This document shows, piece by piece, positions 50,924-60,135 of a stretch of DNA of 64,000 nt (position 1 is the stretch's first letter; each line of letters begins with the position of its first letter). Source of the stretch: Reyranellaceae bacterium. GTDB taxonomy: Bacteria > Pseudomonadota > Alphaproteobacteria > Reyranellales > Reyranellaceae. The notes beneath the pieces were generated by a model that saw only the letters and a list, made by a program, of their open reading frames with translations, made no database searches and was not told the origin of the DNA. The stretch lies in contig JALHMM010000005.1 of NCBI GenBank assembly GCA_022844045.1, positions 62,001 through 126,000 on the forward strand. Direction: 5' to 3'. A program made the position numbers and the translations under genes.

Positions 50924-52132
50924 ATGCGCGTCTGGTACTTCTCGGAGATGGCCTATCACCCGGCCTGGGACGAAGGCCTGAAACGCGGCTCGCTGCGCGT
51001 CGTGCTGCCCAGCGACAACGTCGATCCGCAGGTCGCGCACGGCCTGCTCAACCGCTACCTCGACGAGTTCGCGCTGTGCGACGAGGTCGGCCTCGACATC
51101 ATGATCAACGAGCACCACAGCACGGCGACCTGCATGACGGTGTCGGCGCCGATGGCGCTGGCGGTGATCGCGCGCGAGACCAAGAAGGCGCGTCTGCTGT
51201 CGCTAGGCTCGCCGATCGCCAACCGGCCCGATCCGGTGCGCGTCGCCGAGGAGATGGCGTGGCTCGACGTGCTGAGCGGTGGCCGGCTGGAGATGGGTCT
51301 GGTCAAGGGCGCGCCCTACGAGATCGCGCCGGCCAACAGCAACCCGGCGCGCCTGATGCGGCGCTACTGGGAAGCGCACGACCTGATCCTCAAGGCGCTC
51401 AGCACGACGGATGGGCCGTTCAACTGGGAAGGCGAGTTCTTCCACTATCGCAACGTCAACATCTGGCCGCGGCCGATCCAGCAGCCGACCCCGCCGGTAT
51501 GGATGACGGGGCTCAGCGTCGAGACCGGCCGGCTCGCGGCCGAGCGCGGCCATGTCGTGGGCACGCTTTTGTCAGGCGGCGTCGCCAAGCCGATGTACGA
51601 CGCCTATCGCCAGCGCGCGCAGGAGCTTGGATGGACCGCGGGACCGGATCGCTTCGCCTACGCCGTCTGCATCGGCGTCGGCAACACGCGCGCCGAAGGC
51701 CTGCGCCGCGCCGACCTCATCGCCGGCTATGTGCGAACGGCCGGTGTCGTGGCCGAGCCGTTCACCAACCCGCCGGGCTACAACTCGCTGGGCGCCAACG
51801 TGGCGATGCTGAAGAACGGGCCGGGCAAAGGCGGCTTCGTCAAGGACCGCGCCGGCAATCCGGTCGACGCGACCAAGGCCACGGTCGAGCAGTTCATGGA
51901 GACCGACACGGTCTTCGCCGGCACGCCCGATGACGTCGTGCAGCAGATCACCGCGTTCAACCAGCGCATGGGCGGCGTCGGCCATCTGCTGTTCTTCGGC
52001 CAGGGCGGCTTCCTCGACCACAAGGACACCGCCGACAATATCCGGCTCTTCGCACGCGAGGTCTTCCCGAGGATCCAGCACCTCAACGCCGACAAGCCCG
52101 CGAGCAGCCGCCGGCCGGTCGCGGCGGAGTAG
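50924..52132 (+). CDS. LLM class flavin-dependent oxidoreductase
   Basis: A 402-residue luciferase-like flavin enzyme. Seen: VWYFSEMAYHPAW at the start, DIMINEHHSTATCM, LSLGSPIANRPDPVRVAEEMAWLDVLSGGRLEMGLVKG (in two adjacent parts; the family hallmark), and PPVWMTGLSVETGRLAAERGHVVG. TDTVFAGTPDDVVQQI near the C-terminus is also standard. AGAGGAGA precedes the ATG at 50924. It forms a tight pair with the cysteine-nucleophile hydrolase upstream, suggesting a flavin oxygenation followed or preceded by hydrolysis. Substrate unknown. Confidence 0.88.
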   Translation: MRVWYFSEMAYHPAWDEGLKRGSLRVVLPSDNVDPQVAHGLLNRYLDEFALCDEVGLDIMINEHHSTATCMTVSAPMALAVIARETKKARLLSLGSPIANRPDPVRVAEEMAWLDVLSGGRLEMGLVKGAPYEIAPANSNPARLMRRYWEAHDLILKALSTTDGPFNWEGEFFHYRNVNIWPRPIQQPTPPVWMTGLSVETGRLAAERGHVVGTLLSGGVAKPMYDAYRQRAQELGWTAGPDRFAYAVCIGVGNTRAEGLRRADLIAGYVRTAGVVAEPFTNPPGYNSLGANVAMLKNGPGKGGFVKDRAGNPVDATKATVEQFMETDTVFAGTPDDVVQQITAFNQRMGGVGHLLFFGQGGFLDHKDTADNIRLFAREVFPRIQHLNADKPASSRRPVAAE

Positions 52133-52189
52133 CTCTTCCCTTCCCCCAGAGAGCAGGGCTATCGCATATGGCCGGTCTGACTCGATGTT

Positions 52190-52315
52190 ACCTTCCCCCG
52201 GAGGGGGAAGGTGCCCGAAGGGCGGAAGGGGGATGTCGAAGACGGACACCGAGTGCGTTGAAACATCCCCCATCCGTCGCGCTTCGCGCGCCACCTTCCC
52301 CCTCCGGGGGAAGGT
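52190..52315. repeat. Large intergenic palindrome, family 1 copy D
   Basis: Ends ACCTTCCCCCGGAGGGGGAAGGT and ACCTTCCCCCTCCGGGGGAAGGT, with inner arms GGATGTCGAAGAC and ACATCCCCCATCCGTCGCGC. Loop includes ACACCGAGTGCGTTGAAA, shared almost exactly with copy E. A partial CTTCCCTTCCCCCAGAGAGC fragment lies at about 52134. Confidence 0.92.
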
Positions 52316-52329
52316 AAGGCTCTGGACAG

Positions 52330-53130
52330 TCAGCCCCGTACCGCCTGGGTCATCGCGCCGCCGACGGCGGTGCGGCCGCCATCGACCACCCATTGCGCGC
52401 CGCTGATGTTGCCAGCGAGGTCGGAGCACAGGAACAGCACCACGTCGGCGATCTCCTGCGCCGTCGCGTAGCGGCCGGTGGGTATCACCATTCGATAGGC
52501 GGCGACGACGCTGGCGGGGTCGTCGGGCCGCAATTGCTTGGCGATGTCCTGCGTCATGCGCGTCTCGACCGGGCCGGGGCACACCGCGTTCACCCGCACG
52601 CCCATCGGCCCGACCTCGCCCGCCGCGGTCTTGGTCAGGCCGATCACCGCGTGCTTGGAGGCGACATAAGCCGGCATGCCCGGCGTGCCCACCAGGCCCG
52701 CCACCGAGGCGGTATTCACCACCGCGCCGCTCTTCTGCTTGATCATGACCGGCAGCACGTGCCGCAGGCCGAGGAACACGCCCTTGACGTTGACATTGAG
52801 CACCTGGTCGAACATCGCCTCATCGTAATCGGCGGTGTGCGCGACCTTGCCCTCGATGCCTGCGTTGTTGAAGAAGCAGTCGATGCGGCCATAGGCGTCG
52901 AGCGCCGCCTTCACATAGGCCTGCACCTCCGCCGACTTCGTCACGTCAGCCATCGTGGCCTTCGCGTCACCACCCTGCTGCCGGATCGCGCCGGCCACCG
53001 CCTCGGCCGCCGCGCCATCGCGATCGACCACCACGACCTTGGCGCCGCGCCCGGCGAAGCTCATCGCCGCCGCCTTGCCGATACCGTTGCCGCCACCGGT
53101 GATCAGCGCGACCTTGCCCTTGAAATCCAT
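52330..53130 (-). CDS. Short-chain dehydrogenase/reductase (SDR)
   Basis: A 266-residue NAD-dependent oxidoreductase. Landmarks are ITGGGNGIGKAAAMSFAGRG, NNAGIEG, the serine in NTASVAGLVG, PAYVASKHAVIG with the Tyr-x-x-x-Lys pair, NAVCPGPVETRM and WVVDGG. The aspartate in VVVDRDG after the second strand favours NAD(H). The ATG at 53130 follows GGAGGACGC. Last gene of the leftward MFS-esterase-LLM-SDR run; a family 2 palindrome separates it from the LLM gene. Probable role is oxidation of an alcohol released upstream in the pathway. Confidence 0.9.
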   Translation of the reverse strand: MDFKGKVALITGGGNGIGKAAAMSFAGRGAKVVVVDRDGAAAEAVAGAIRQQGGDAKATMADVTKSAEVQAYVKAALDAYGRIDCFFNNAGIEGKVAHTADYDEAMFDQVLNVNVKGVFLGLRHVLPVMIKQKSGAVVNTASVAGLVGTPGMPAYVASKHAVIGLTKTAAGEVGPMGVRVNAVCPGPVETRMTQDIAKQLRPDDPASVVAAYRMVIPTGRYATAQEIADVVLFLCSDLAGNISGAQWVVDGGRTAVGGAMTQAVRG

Positions 53131-53155
53131 GATGCGTCCTCCACCTTCAACCTCG

Positions 53156-53261
53156 CCTCGTCCTGAGGAGCGCGCGAAGCGCGCGTCTCGAAGGACAGGC
53201 CACACACCCAGTGGCCGCCCACCCTTCGAGACGGCCGCGATGCGACCTCCTCAGGGTGCGG
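53156..53261. repeat. Large intergenic palindrome, family 2 copy 2
   Basis: Starts CCTCGTCCTGAGGAGCGCGC and ends CCTCCTCAGGGTGCGG. Inner arms GCGTCTCGAAGG and CCCTTCGAGACGG pair. Same plan as the 50028 copy with a different central loop. It lies between two genes of one direction. Confidence 0.88.
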
Positions 53262-53267
53262 TCGCTG

Positions 53268-54656
53268 TTACTCCGCCGCTTTCCTGAGCTTCGACAGATC
53301 GCGATACGTGCTGCCGATATGCGTCGCCTTCAGCCGCGGCCCCTGCCCGAACAGCTTCTCGCGCATGGTGCCCGCCGCGTAGTCGCGTTTGTAGACGCCG
53401 CGCTCCTGCAGCTCGGGAATCAGCAACGCGACGATGTCCTCGAACTGGCCCGGCGCGATGGCGTAGGACAGATTGAAGCCGTCGCAATCGCCGTCCTCGA
53501 ACCATTCCTGGAGTTTGTCGGCGACGGTCGTGGGCGAGCCGACCAGCACCGGCCCGCGTCCGCCGACCGCGCACCATTCCGCCAGCTCACGGATCGTCCA
53601 GCTGCGCGCCGGGTCGGCGGTGCTGAAGCCCTCGATCGCCGACTGGCCGGCATTGGTCTTCACGTAGCGCAGCGGCTCGTCCGGCCGGTACTTGCCGAGG
53701 TCGATGCCGGTCCAGCCCGACAGTAGGGTGAGCGCGCCGTCGTAGCTGAAGAACTCCTTGTACGCCTCTGCCTTGCGCTCGGCCTCGGCGTCGGTCTCGC
53801 CCAGGATCACGGTCTGCATGTTGAACACCAGCATGTCGCGCGGGTCGCGGCCTTCCGCCGCCACCAGATCGCGCAATCGCGTGGTGTAGGATTTCAGGAT
53901 CGGAATCGTTGCCGCGCCGACGAAGACGCATTCAGCGTGCCGGGCCGCGAATTGCCGCCCGCGCGAAGAGGCGCCGGCCTGGTAGATCACCGGCGTGCGC
54001 TGCGGCGAGGGCTCGGCGATGTGGAAGCCCGGAACCGTGTAGTGCTTGCCGGCATGGGCGATGGCATGGACCTTGGCCGGATCGGCGTAGACGCCCGTTC
54101 GACGATCGCGCGTGCTGGCGCCGTCCTCCCAGCTGCCCTCCCAGAGTTTGTAGCAGACCTCCATGTATTCGTCGGCGACGTCGTAGCGATCGTCGTGCGC
54201 GCCCTGCGCGGCGTGCCCGGTGTTCTTCGCGCCGCTCTCCAGATACGAGGTCACGACATTCCAGCCGGCGCGGCCCTTGGTCAGATGATCGAGCGTCGTC
54301 ATGCGCCGTGCGAAGGGATAAGGATGCTCGAACGCCGTCGAGCAGGTCACGCCGAAGCTGAGATGCTCCGTCACCATCGCCATCGGCGGGATGATCAGCA
54401 GCGGATCGTTGCACGGCACCTGCGCGGCGTGGCGCAGGGCGTGGTCGGCAGTGCCGCCATAGACGTCGTAGACGCCCAGCACGTCGGCCAAGAAGATACC
54501 GTCGAACTTGCCGCGCTCCAGCAGCTTCGCCAGCTCGGTCCAGTAGTCGAGGTCGGTGTAGCGGTCGGTGCGGTTGTCGGGGTGACGCCACAGACCCGGC
54601 GCCAGATGGCCGGGCGTGTTCATCGAGAAGGCGTTCAGCCGGATCTGGCGCGCCAT
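53268..54656 (-). CDS. NtaA/SnaA/DszA-type LLM flavin monooxygenase
   Basis: A 462-residue FMNH2-dependent monooxygenase of the nitrilotriacetate/dibenzothiophene-sulfone monooxygenase branch. Landmarks are IRLNAFSMNTPGHLAPGLWRHP, FLADVLGVYDVYGG, FGVTCSTAFEHPYPFARR, the hallmark DHLTKGRAGWNVVTSYLESGAKN (two adjacent parts), and YQAGASSRGRQFAARHAECVF. The late YRPDEPLRYVKT and VGSPTTVADKLQEWF are typical. Starts at 54656, five bases after the carboxylesterase stop, so the genes are co-transcribed. A separate flavin reductase must serve it; none is visible nearby. Confidence 0.9.
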   Translation of the reverse strand: MARQIRLNAFSMNTPGHLAPGLWRHPDNRTDRYTDLDYWTELAKLLERGKFDGIFLADVLGVYDVYGGTADHALRHAAQVPCNDPLLIIPPMAMVTEHLSFGVTCSTAFEHPYPFARRMTTLDHLTKGRAGWNVVTSYLESGAKNTGHAAQGAHDDRYDVADEYMEVCYKLWEGSWEDGASTRDRRTGVYADPAKVHAIAHAGKHYTVPGFHIAEPSPQRTPVIYQAGASSRGRQFAARHAECVFVGAATIPILKSYTTRLRDLVAAEGRDPRDMLVFNMQTVILGETDAEAERKAEAYKEFFSYDGALTLLSGWTGIDLGKYRPDEPLRYVKTNAGQSAIEGFSTADPARSWTIRELAEWCAVGGRGPVLVGSPTTVADKLQEWFEDGDCDGFNLSYAIAPGQFEDIVALLIPELQERGVYKRDYAAGTMREKLFGQGPRLKATHIGSTYRDLSKLRKAAE

Positions 54657-54661
54657 GACAG

Positions 54662-56245
54662 TCAGCCGGTCGCCGCCTTGCGCCACAACGGCCGGACCTC
54701 GGCGTCGGGATCGTTCACGACGCGGCACTCGTCGTTGAACACCATGGTCGCGCGCGACCTGGTGTCGTAGGCCGGCCATACCGGGATCAAGTCGTTCGAT
54801 GGGTTGCCGGTACGCGCAAACGTCGCCCAGGTCTTCGACATGCGATCGGCAAGCGCCTGCGCACCGGGCTTCTGGTGCTGCGCGCCGATGACATGCAGCG
54901 TGTCGAAGATGAACGGCACATCGACGGAGTGCGGCGCCTTCAGCTTGCCGCCATAGGCCGGCGTTTCCCAATCGAGGCGATAGGTCCACACCGGCGCCTT
55001 GCCGCGTGTCGCCTTGGCCTCGGCCTGGATGATGGTGCGCACACCGAAATTCGACGTGGTCAGCGCCGTGATCAGCCGGTCACTCGGGCTCGCCTCGGGA
55101 TCGCGCTTCTTGTAGTAGGCAAGCACCGCATCGGTCTGGCCGCCGGCGACGGCTGAGACGCGCTCCCGCAGGTCATCCTCGGTGATGGCACGGCTCCACA
55201 CCTTGTTGTCGGGCGCCAGGAAGATCGCCGACTCGTCCTTGGTGTCGCCGACCATGATCGGGACGTCGTCCGAGATCGACGGTGCATCGGCGAAGAACGG
55301 ATGCTGTGGCAGCAGCGCGCCGTCGATGACTGGCCCGAAATTGTAGCGGTCGAGCAGCGGATAGCGTGGCTTGGGTAGGCTGCGCTGCGCCGTGTCGACT
55401 GCCTGCAGCATCTTGTCGATCGGCGTCGACTGCAGGGTAGCGATACCATCCTTGCCCAGGCCGAAGGATTTCAACACCGCCTCGGCGAGCTGATTCGTAC
55501 GCTCCCGTTCGGCGAAGCGGATGCTGCTGCCGCTCTGCACGATGCCCTTGTGGAATAGCCCCTTCGCATCGGGCATCGCCAGCAGCGCGCTGACTTTGCC
55601 GCCGCCGCCGGACTGGCCGAAGATGGTGACGTTGCCCGGATCGCCGCCGAAGCGCGCGGCGTGCTCGCGCACCCATTTCAGCCCCTCGACGAGATCGAGC
55701 ACGCCGAGATTGCCTGATTGCGCGAAGCGCTCGCCGCCGATCTGCGACAGGTCGAGATGGCCGAAGATATTGAGGCGATGGTTGATCGCGACGACGACCA
55801 CGTCGTTGCGCCGCGCCAGGTTGACACTGTCGTAGCGCGGCGAGTTGGCCGAGCCGTAGGAGAAAGCGCCGCCGTGCAGCCAGACCACCACCGGCCGCTT
55901 GGCGCCATCGCAGCCCGGCGTCCAGACGTGGAGCGTCAGGCAGTCCTCACCCACCGGCAGCGTGTCGACCGGCCCCCAGACCGTGGCCAGCTCGGGCCGC
56001 TGCGGCGACGCGGCGGCTTGCGGCGAGCGTCCGGCGTAGTTGATCGCGTCGCGCACACCGTTCCACGGCTCGGGCTTGCGCGCGGGGCGAAAGCGGTTGG
56101 TGCCGGCGGTCGAGGCGCCGTAGGGGATGCCCTTGAAAACGTGCACGCCGTTTGTCGCGAGCCCCTGCACCTTGCCTGATGCGGTCTCGACGACGGCCGA
56201 ACGCGTCACTTTCTTTTGGGTCAGGGACTCCACGTCGCCGGCCAT
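54662..56245 (-). CDS. Type B carboxylesterase
   Basis: A 527-residue carboxylesterase/lipase of the type B group. Landmarks are VFKGIPYGAS, EDCLTLHVWTPG, the oxyanion hole WLHGGAFSYGS, the nucleophile elbow TIFGQSGGGGKVS, the acid region VGDTKDESAIF, and the histidine in KAPHSVDVPFIFD. No signal peptide is seen, so it is intracellular. Second in the leftward group after the MFS transporter. It hydrolyses carboxylic esters or carbamates; with the neighbours it could release a substrate for the flavin monooxygenase. Confidence 0.9.
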   Translation of the reverse strand: MAGDVESLTQKKVTRSAVVETASGKVQGLATNGVHVFKGIPYGASTAGTNRFRPARKPEPWNGVRDAINYAGRSPQAAASPQRPELATVWGPVDTLPVGEDCLTLHVWTPGCDGAKRPVVVWLHGGAFSYGSANSPRYDSVNLARRNDVVVVAINHRLNIFGHLDLSQIGGERFAQSGNLGVLDLVEGLKWVREHAARFGGDPGNVTIFGQSGGGGKVSALLAMPDAKGLFHKGIVQSGSSIRFAERERTNQLAEAVLKSFGLGKDGIATLQSTPIDKMLQAVDTAQRSLPKPRYPLLDRYNFGPVIDGALLPQHPFFADAPSISDDVPIMVGDTKDESAIFLAPDNKVWSRAITEDDLRERVSAVAGGQTDAVLAYYKKRDPEASPSDRLITALTTSNFGVRTIIQAEAKATRGKAPVWTYRLDWETPAYGGKLKAPHSVDVPFIFDTLHVIGAQHQKPGAQALADRMSKTWATFARTGNPSNDLIPVWPAYDTRSRATMVFNDECRVVNDPDAEVRPLWRKAATG

Positions 56246-56306
56246 CGGGCATTCCTCCAGGTTCGTTGGCCCGGAGCGTGCGCCCGCGAGCGACCACGCG
56301 TCAATG

Positions 56307-57695
56307 TTATGGACCCCGCGCGCGTCCCGTCAGCCGCAACCCTGATGTGGCGATGCCGAGGATCGCGAAGCCGGCGCCAATGAGGAGGGCGACGGTCGGC
56401 GCGGTCGAGGATGAGGCGACCAGGCCGAAGACCATGGCGACGATCGCGGCGCCGAAGGTCTGCCCCATCAGGCGCGCCGTCGACATGATGCCGCCGGCGC
56501 TGCCGCTGCGCTCGCGCGGGATGTTCGACACCATCAGCCGATTGTTGGGCGTCTGGAACAGCGCGAAGCCGATGCCGCAGAGCGCCGTGCGCCAGGCGAT
56601 GTTCCAGCTCGCGGGATCGGCTGGCAGCAGCGCCAGCGAGACCAGCCCGCCGCACATGCAGGCCAGCCCGATCGCGCCCAGCAGGCCGGCGGGATGACGA
56701 TCCGCGAGGCGTCCGGCGATCGGCGCGGCGAGCGCCAGGCCGACCGGCCACGGCGTCATCAGCAGGCCGGTCTCGACCTGCGAGCGGCCCAGCACATCGT
56801 GCAGATAGAACGGCAGCGCGACCACGCCGCATCCCTGCGCGGTGAAAGCAAGTGTCGAGGACAGTACCGAGAGCGCGAAGACCGGCCGCTTGAAGAGGTC
56901 GATCGGCAGCATCGGCGTCGCCAGCGCCTTCTGCCGGCGCAGGAACAGCCAACCGAAGATCAGCGCCGCCAGCAGGACGCCCAGGATCACCGGCAGGCGC
57001 TGGCCGTGACCGATGCCATCGACGCCGAAGATCAGCAAGCCGAAGGTCAGGCCGCTCAGGACGGCGCTGGGCCAGTCGAAGGGGTAGCGCGGCACGCGCA
57101 CGCGCGGCAGCGTCCAGATTGACAGGATCAGCGCGGCGAGACCGATCGGCAGGTTGAAGGCGAACAGCCACGGCCAGGGCGCCACCGCGAGGATCGCCGC
57201 GGCGATGGTCGGCCCCGAGGCGGAGGAGCCGGCGACGATCAGCGTGTTGACACCCATGCCGCGGCCGAGCTGCGCGCGCGGGTAGGTGAAGCGCACCAGC
57301 GCGGCGTTGACCGCCATGATGCCGGCGGCGCCGAGGCCCTGGAACACACGCGCGATGACCAGCGTCTGCAGCGAGTCGGCCAGCGCGCAGGCCAGCGAGG
57401 CCAGCAGAAAGACGGCGATGCCGGCGCGATAGACGCGCGTGTAGCCCAGGATGTCGCCCAGTGACGACAACGGCAGCAGCGCCACCGTGACGGCGATCTG
57501 ATACGCCGTGACGATCCAGATCGAGGTCGCCGGATCGACGCCGAGGTCTCTGCCCATCGCTGGCAGTGCAACGTTGGCGATGGCGGTGCTCAGCACCGAC
57601 AGCGACAGGCCCAAGGTGATGGTGGCGACCGCCCAGTAGCGGCGTGGGACGGGCAGACCGTCCTGCGCCTCAAGCGCGGCGCGAACGTCGGTCAT
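56307..57695 (-). CDS. MFS transporter, DHA2 drug/solute exporter-like
   Basis: A 462-residue inner-membrane carrier of the major facilitator superfamily, probably 14 helices (DHA2, EmrB/QacA type). LSTAIANVALPAMGRDLG and WIVTAYQIAVTVALLPL are the DHA2 first-helix signatures, and the helix 2-3 loop motif A appears as GDILGYTRVYRAG. ARVFQGLGAAGIMAVNAAL and GGIMSTARLMGQTFGAA are also characteristic. First gene of the leftward cluster with the esterase, 61 bases upstream. It may import the pathway substrate or export a toxic product. Confidence 0.9.
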   Translation of the reverse strand: MTDVRAALEAQDGLPVPRRYWAVATITLGLSLSVLSTAIANVALPAMGRDLGVDPATSIWIVTAYQIAVTVALLPLSSLGDILGYTRVYRAGIAVFLLASLACALADSLQTLVIARVFQGLGAAGIMAVNAALVRFTYPRAQLGRGMGVNTLIVAGSSASGPTIAAAILAVAPWPWLFAFNLPIGLAALILSIWTLPRVRVPRYPFDWPSAVLSGLTFGLLIFGVDGIGHGQRLPVILGVLLAALIFGWLFLRRQKALATPMLPIDLFKRPVFALSVLSSTLAFTAQGCGVVALPFYLHDVLGRSQVETGLLMTPWPVGLALAAPIAGRLADRHPAGLLGAIGLACMCGGLVSLALLPADPASWNIAWRTALCGIGFALFQTPNNRLMVSNIPRERSGSAGGIMSTARLMGQTFGAAIVAMVFGLVASSSTAPTVALLIGAGFAILGIATSGLRLTGRARGP

Positions 57696-57754
57696 TCTCC
57701 TTCTCCCCGCCCGCGTGGCTGGGTGATCACCGATGATCGAGTTGCAATGGCCTT

Positions 57755-57880
57755 ACCTTCCCCCGGAGGGGGAAGGTGCCCGCAGGGCGGATGGGGGATG
57801 TCGAAGACGAACACCGACTGCGTTGAAACATCCCCCATCCGTCGCGCTTCGCGCGCCACCTTCCCCCTCCGGGGGAAGGT
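57755..57880. repeat. Large intergenic palindrome, family 1 copy E
   Basis: Same plan and almost the same loop as copy D (GAACACCGACTGCGTTGAAAC). Ends ACCTTCCCCCGGAGGGGGAAGGT and ACCTTCCCCCTCCGGGGGAAGGT. It lies between the MFS and dehydrogenase genes, which point the same way. Confidence 0.92.
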
Positions 57881-57918
57881 AAACCTCGATCGCTGAGGCC
57901 TTCGCGAAGAGGTGGGAA

Positions 57919-58806
57919 TCAGATCCGCACCTCGCGCTTCAGCGCCGTCTCGTAGACCCGCATCATCGAGGCGGTGTCCGACGGGCCCAGGCCCATGCCG
58001 CGCGCCAGGCGCATCAGGGTGTGCGTCGCCGCCGCCAGTGGCGTGGGCGCGCCGAGCTGATCGGAGAGCTCGAGCGCGAGGTGCATGTCCTTGTAGGCAA
58101 GGTCGAGCGCGAAGGAGGCCTTGAAGTTGCCGTTCATCACGCGCTCCGAGAACATGCGGTAGGCGTTGGAGTTGCCGCTGCTGTTGGAGATCACCTGCTG
58201 CAGCTTGGCCGGATCGATGCCGGCCATGGCGCCCAGCATCATGCCCTCGGCCGCCGCCGCCATGTTGCAGAAGGCCATCATGTTGTTGACCAGCTTGGCG
58301 ATGGTGCCGGTGCCGAGCTCGCCCATGTGCAGCACATTGGCACCGAAGGATTGCAGCATCGGCAGGTTGGCGTCGAAGACCGCCTTGTCGCCACCGACCA
58401 TGATGGCGATGGTGCCGGCCTCGGCGCCGACTACACCGCCGCTGACCGGCGCGTCCAGCATGATGATGCCCTTCTCCTTCAGCTTGGCGGCGATCGCCCG
58501 CACATTGGTCAGCGCGTTGGTGCTGAGGTCGAAATAGACCGTGCCCGGCTTGGCGTTCTCCAGGATGCCGCCCGGCCCCAGCGTCACCGCCTCGACGTCC
58601 TTGGGCATCGGCAGCGAGGTCATGATCACCTCGTTGCCGGCGGCGACCTCGGCGACGCTCTTGCCGGCGGTGGCGCCCAGGTCGGTGCACGCCTTGACGC
58701 TCGCCGGGTTGAGGTCGAACACCGCGACGGTGTGGTTGGTCTTCTTGATGATGTTCCGGCACATGGGCCCGCCCATGTTGCCCACGCCGATGAATCCGAT
58801 CTTCAT
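57919..58806 (-). CDS. 3-Hydroxyisobutyrate dehydrogenase-like NAD(P) oxidoreductase
   Basis: A 295-residue beta-hydroxyacid dehydrogenase (3-hydroxyisobutyrate/tartronate semialdehyde reductase group). Landmarks are the dinucleotide site IGFIGVGNMGGPM, FDLNPASVKAC, the substrate motif LDAPVSGGVVGAEAGT, and the catalytic lysine region GTIAKLVNNMMAFCNMA. The C-terminal helical domain KDMHLALELSDQLG is complete. GGAGGGG precedes the ATG at 58806; the long open frame upstream is shadow. Likely oxidises a beta-hydroxy acid such as 3-hydroxyisobutyrate, or reduces tartronate semialdehyde. Divergent from the GT87-like genes. Confidence 0.9.
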   Translation of the reverse strand: MKIGFIGVGNMGGPMCRNIIKKTNHTVAVFDLNPASVKACTDLGATAGKSVAEVAAGNEVIMTSLPMPKDVEAVTLGPGGILENAKPGTVYFDLSTNALTNVRAIAAKLKEKGIIMLDAPVSGGVVGAEAGTIAIMVGGDKAVFDANLPMLQSFGANVLHMGELGTGTIAKLVNNMMAFCNMAAAAEGMMLGAMAGIDPAKLQQVISNSSGNSNAYRMFSERVMNGNFKASFALDLAYKDMHLALELSDQLGAPTPLAAATHTLMRLARGMGLGPSDTASMMRVYETALKREVRI

Positions 58807-58974
58807 GCCCGTCCCCTCCTGGTGTCGACTCGTGCGTCCGCCGCCAAATGTAGCGAAAGATTCCACGCCGCGCTCGCAATGACAGCTTCCTCCCTCTCCC
58901 AGCAGGCGGGGAGATGGAGTCAGACGCAGTGCGCGGCTTGCCTCCCGCGATGATCGCGACCACACTTCGCCGGC

Positions 58975-60135
58975 GTGAGAATCGGGGACCTGTTCACGGA
59001 AGAGCGCGTGGCGCGCGTGGCGAAGTTCGCCGCGCTGGGCTTCGCCATCGCCTTCGCCGCGCTGCTCACCCAGTCGCGCGACCTGGTCTATCCGTCCGGC
59101 CGCGCCGTGGGCGCCGACTTCGTCACCTTCTGGGCGGCCTCCGACCTGGCGCTGTCGGGTCGGCCGGCCTGGGCTTACGACGAAGCCGCCATCGTCGCCG
59201 CCGAGCGCGAGGCGCTGCCCAAGGCCGAGGACGTTTACCTCTGGCACTACCCGCCGCCGTTCCAGCTCGTGGTGTTGCCGCTGGCGCTGGTGCCCTATCT
59301 CTGGGCCTATGGTCTGTGGCTCGCCGCGTGGCTCGCGATCTATGCCGCGACGTTCCGCGCCGCGTTCCGCGAACCGGCGCCGTTCTGGCTGGCGATTGGC
59401 GCCTCGGCCGTTTACGTCAACGCCCTGCACGGCCAGAACGGGCTGATGACGGCCGCCCTCGCCACCGGCGGACTCCTGCTGCTCAACCGCGCGCCGCTGC
59501 TGGCCGGCATCCTGATCGGCGCGCTTTGCTACAAGCCGCATCTCGGCCTGCCGCTGGGCCTGCTGCTGCTCGCCGGCGGCCATTGGCGCGCCGCCTTCGG
59601 CGCGGTGCTGTCGGTGATGGCGTTGTGCGGCCTCTCCGCGTTGCTGTTCGGCACCGACACCTGGCGGGCCTTCCTCGCCAACGCCTCGACGGCGCGCGCC
59701 GTGCTCGAAAACGGTGCCGTGCCCTGGCACAAGATGGCCTCGTTTTTCGCCAGCGTGCGGCTCGCGGGTGGCGGCATCGGACTCGCCTACCTCGTGCACG
59801 GGCTCGTGGCGATCACCGTTCTGGCGCTGACCATGCTGGCGTGGCGACGAGCCGGCCCGTTCGAGCTGAAGGTCGCGCTCGGCGTGCTCGCCGCGCTGCT
59901 GGTCTCGCCCTACCTGTTCGACTACGACCTCGCGGTCACCGTGCTGGCGCTGGGCCTGCTGCTGCGCGACGGCTTCGCGCGCGGCTGGCGGCCCGGCATG
60001 AAGCCGGCGATCGTCGCGCTATGGTTGGCGCCGGCGGTGCTGTCCTGGGTCGCCGAGGCGACGCGCATCCAGTTGCATCCCGTCATGCTGCTGGTGGTCT
60101 GGGCCCTGACATGGCAGAGACTGCGCGCCGCATGA
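58975..60135 (+). CDS. DUF2029/GT87-like membrane glycosyltransferase, copy 1
   Basis: A 386-residue polytopic membrane protein of the GT87 (DUF2029) group, polyprenol-phosphate-sugar-dependent transferases in characterised actinobacterial members. Seen: GADFVTFWAASDLALSGRPAWAYD with the early acidic residues of the GT-C fold, WHYPPPFQLVVLPLA, NALHGQNGLMTAAL and IGALCYKPHLGLPLGLLLL, followed by several helices including SPYLFDYDLAV. The start is GTG at 58975. Overlaps the paralog downstream by four bases. The sugar, lipid carrier and acceptor are unknown. Confidence 0.83.
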   Translation: MRIGDLFTEERVARVAKFAALGFAIAFAALLTQSRDLVYPSGRAVGADFVTFWAASDLALSGRPAWAYDEAAIVAAEREALPKAEDVYLWHYPPPFQLVVLPLALVPYLWAYGLWLAAWLAIYAATFRAAFREPAPFWLAIGASAVYVNALHGQNGLMTAALATGGLLLLNRAPLLAGILIGALCYKPHLGLPLGLLLLAGGHWRAAFGAVLSVMALCGLSALLFGTDTWRAFLANASTARAVLENGAVPWHKMASFFASVRLAGGGIGLAYLVHGLVAITVLALTMLAWRRAGPFELKVALGVLAALLVSPYLFDYDLAVTVLALGLLLRDGFARGWRPGMKPAIVALWLAPAVLSWVAEATRIQLHPVMLLVVWALTWQRLRAA

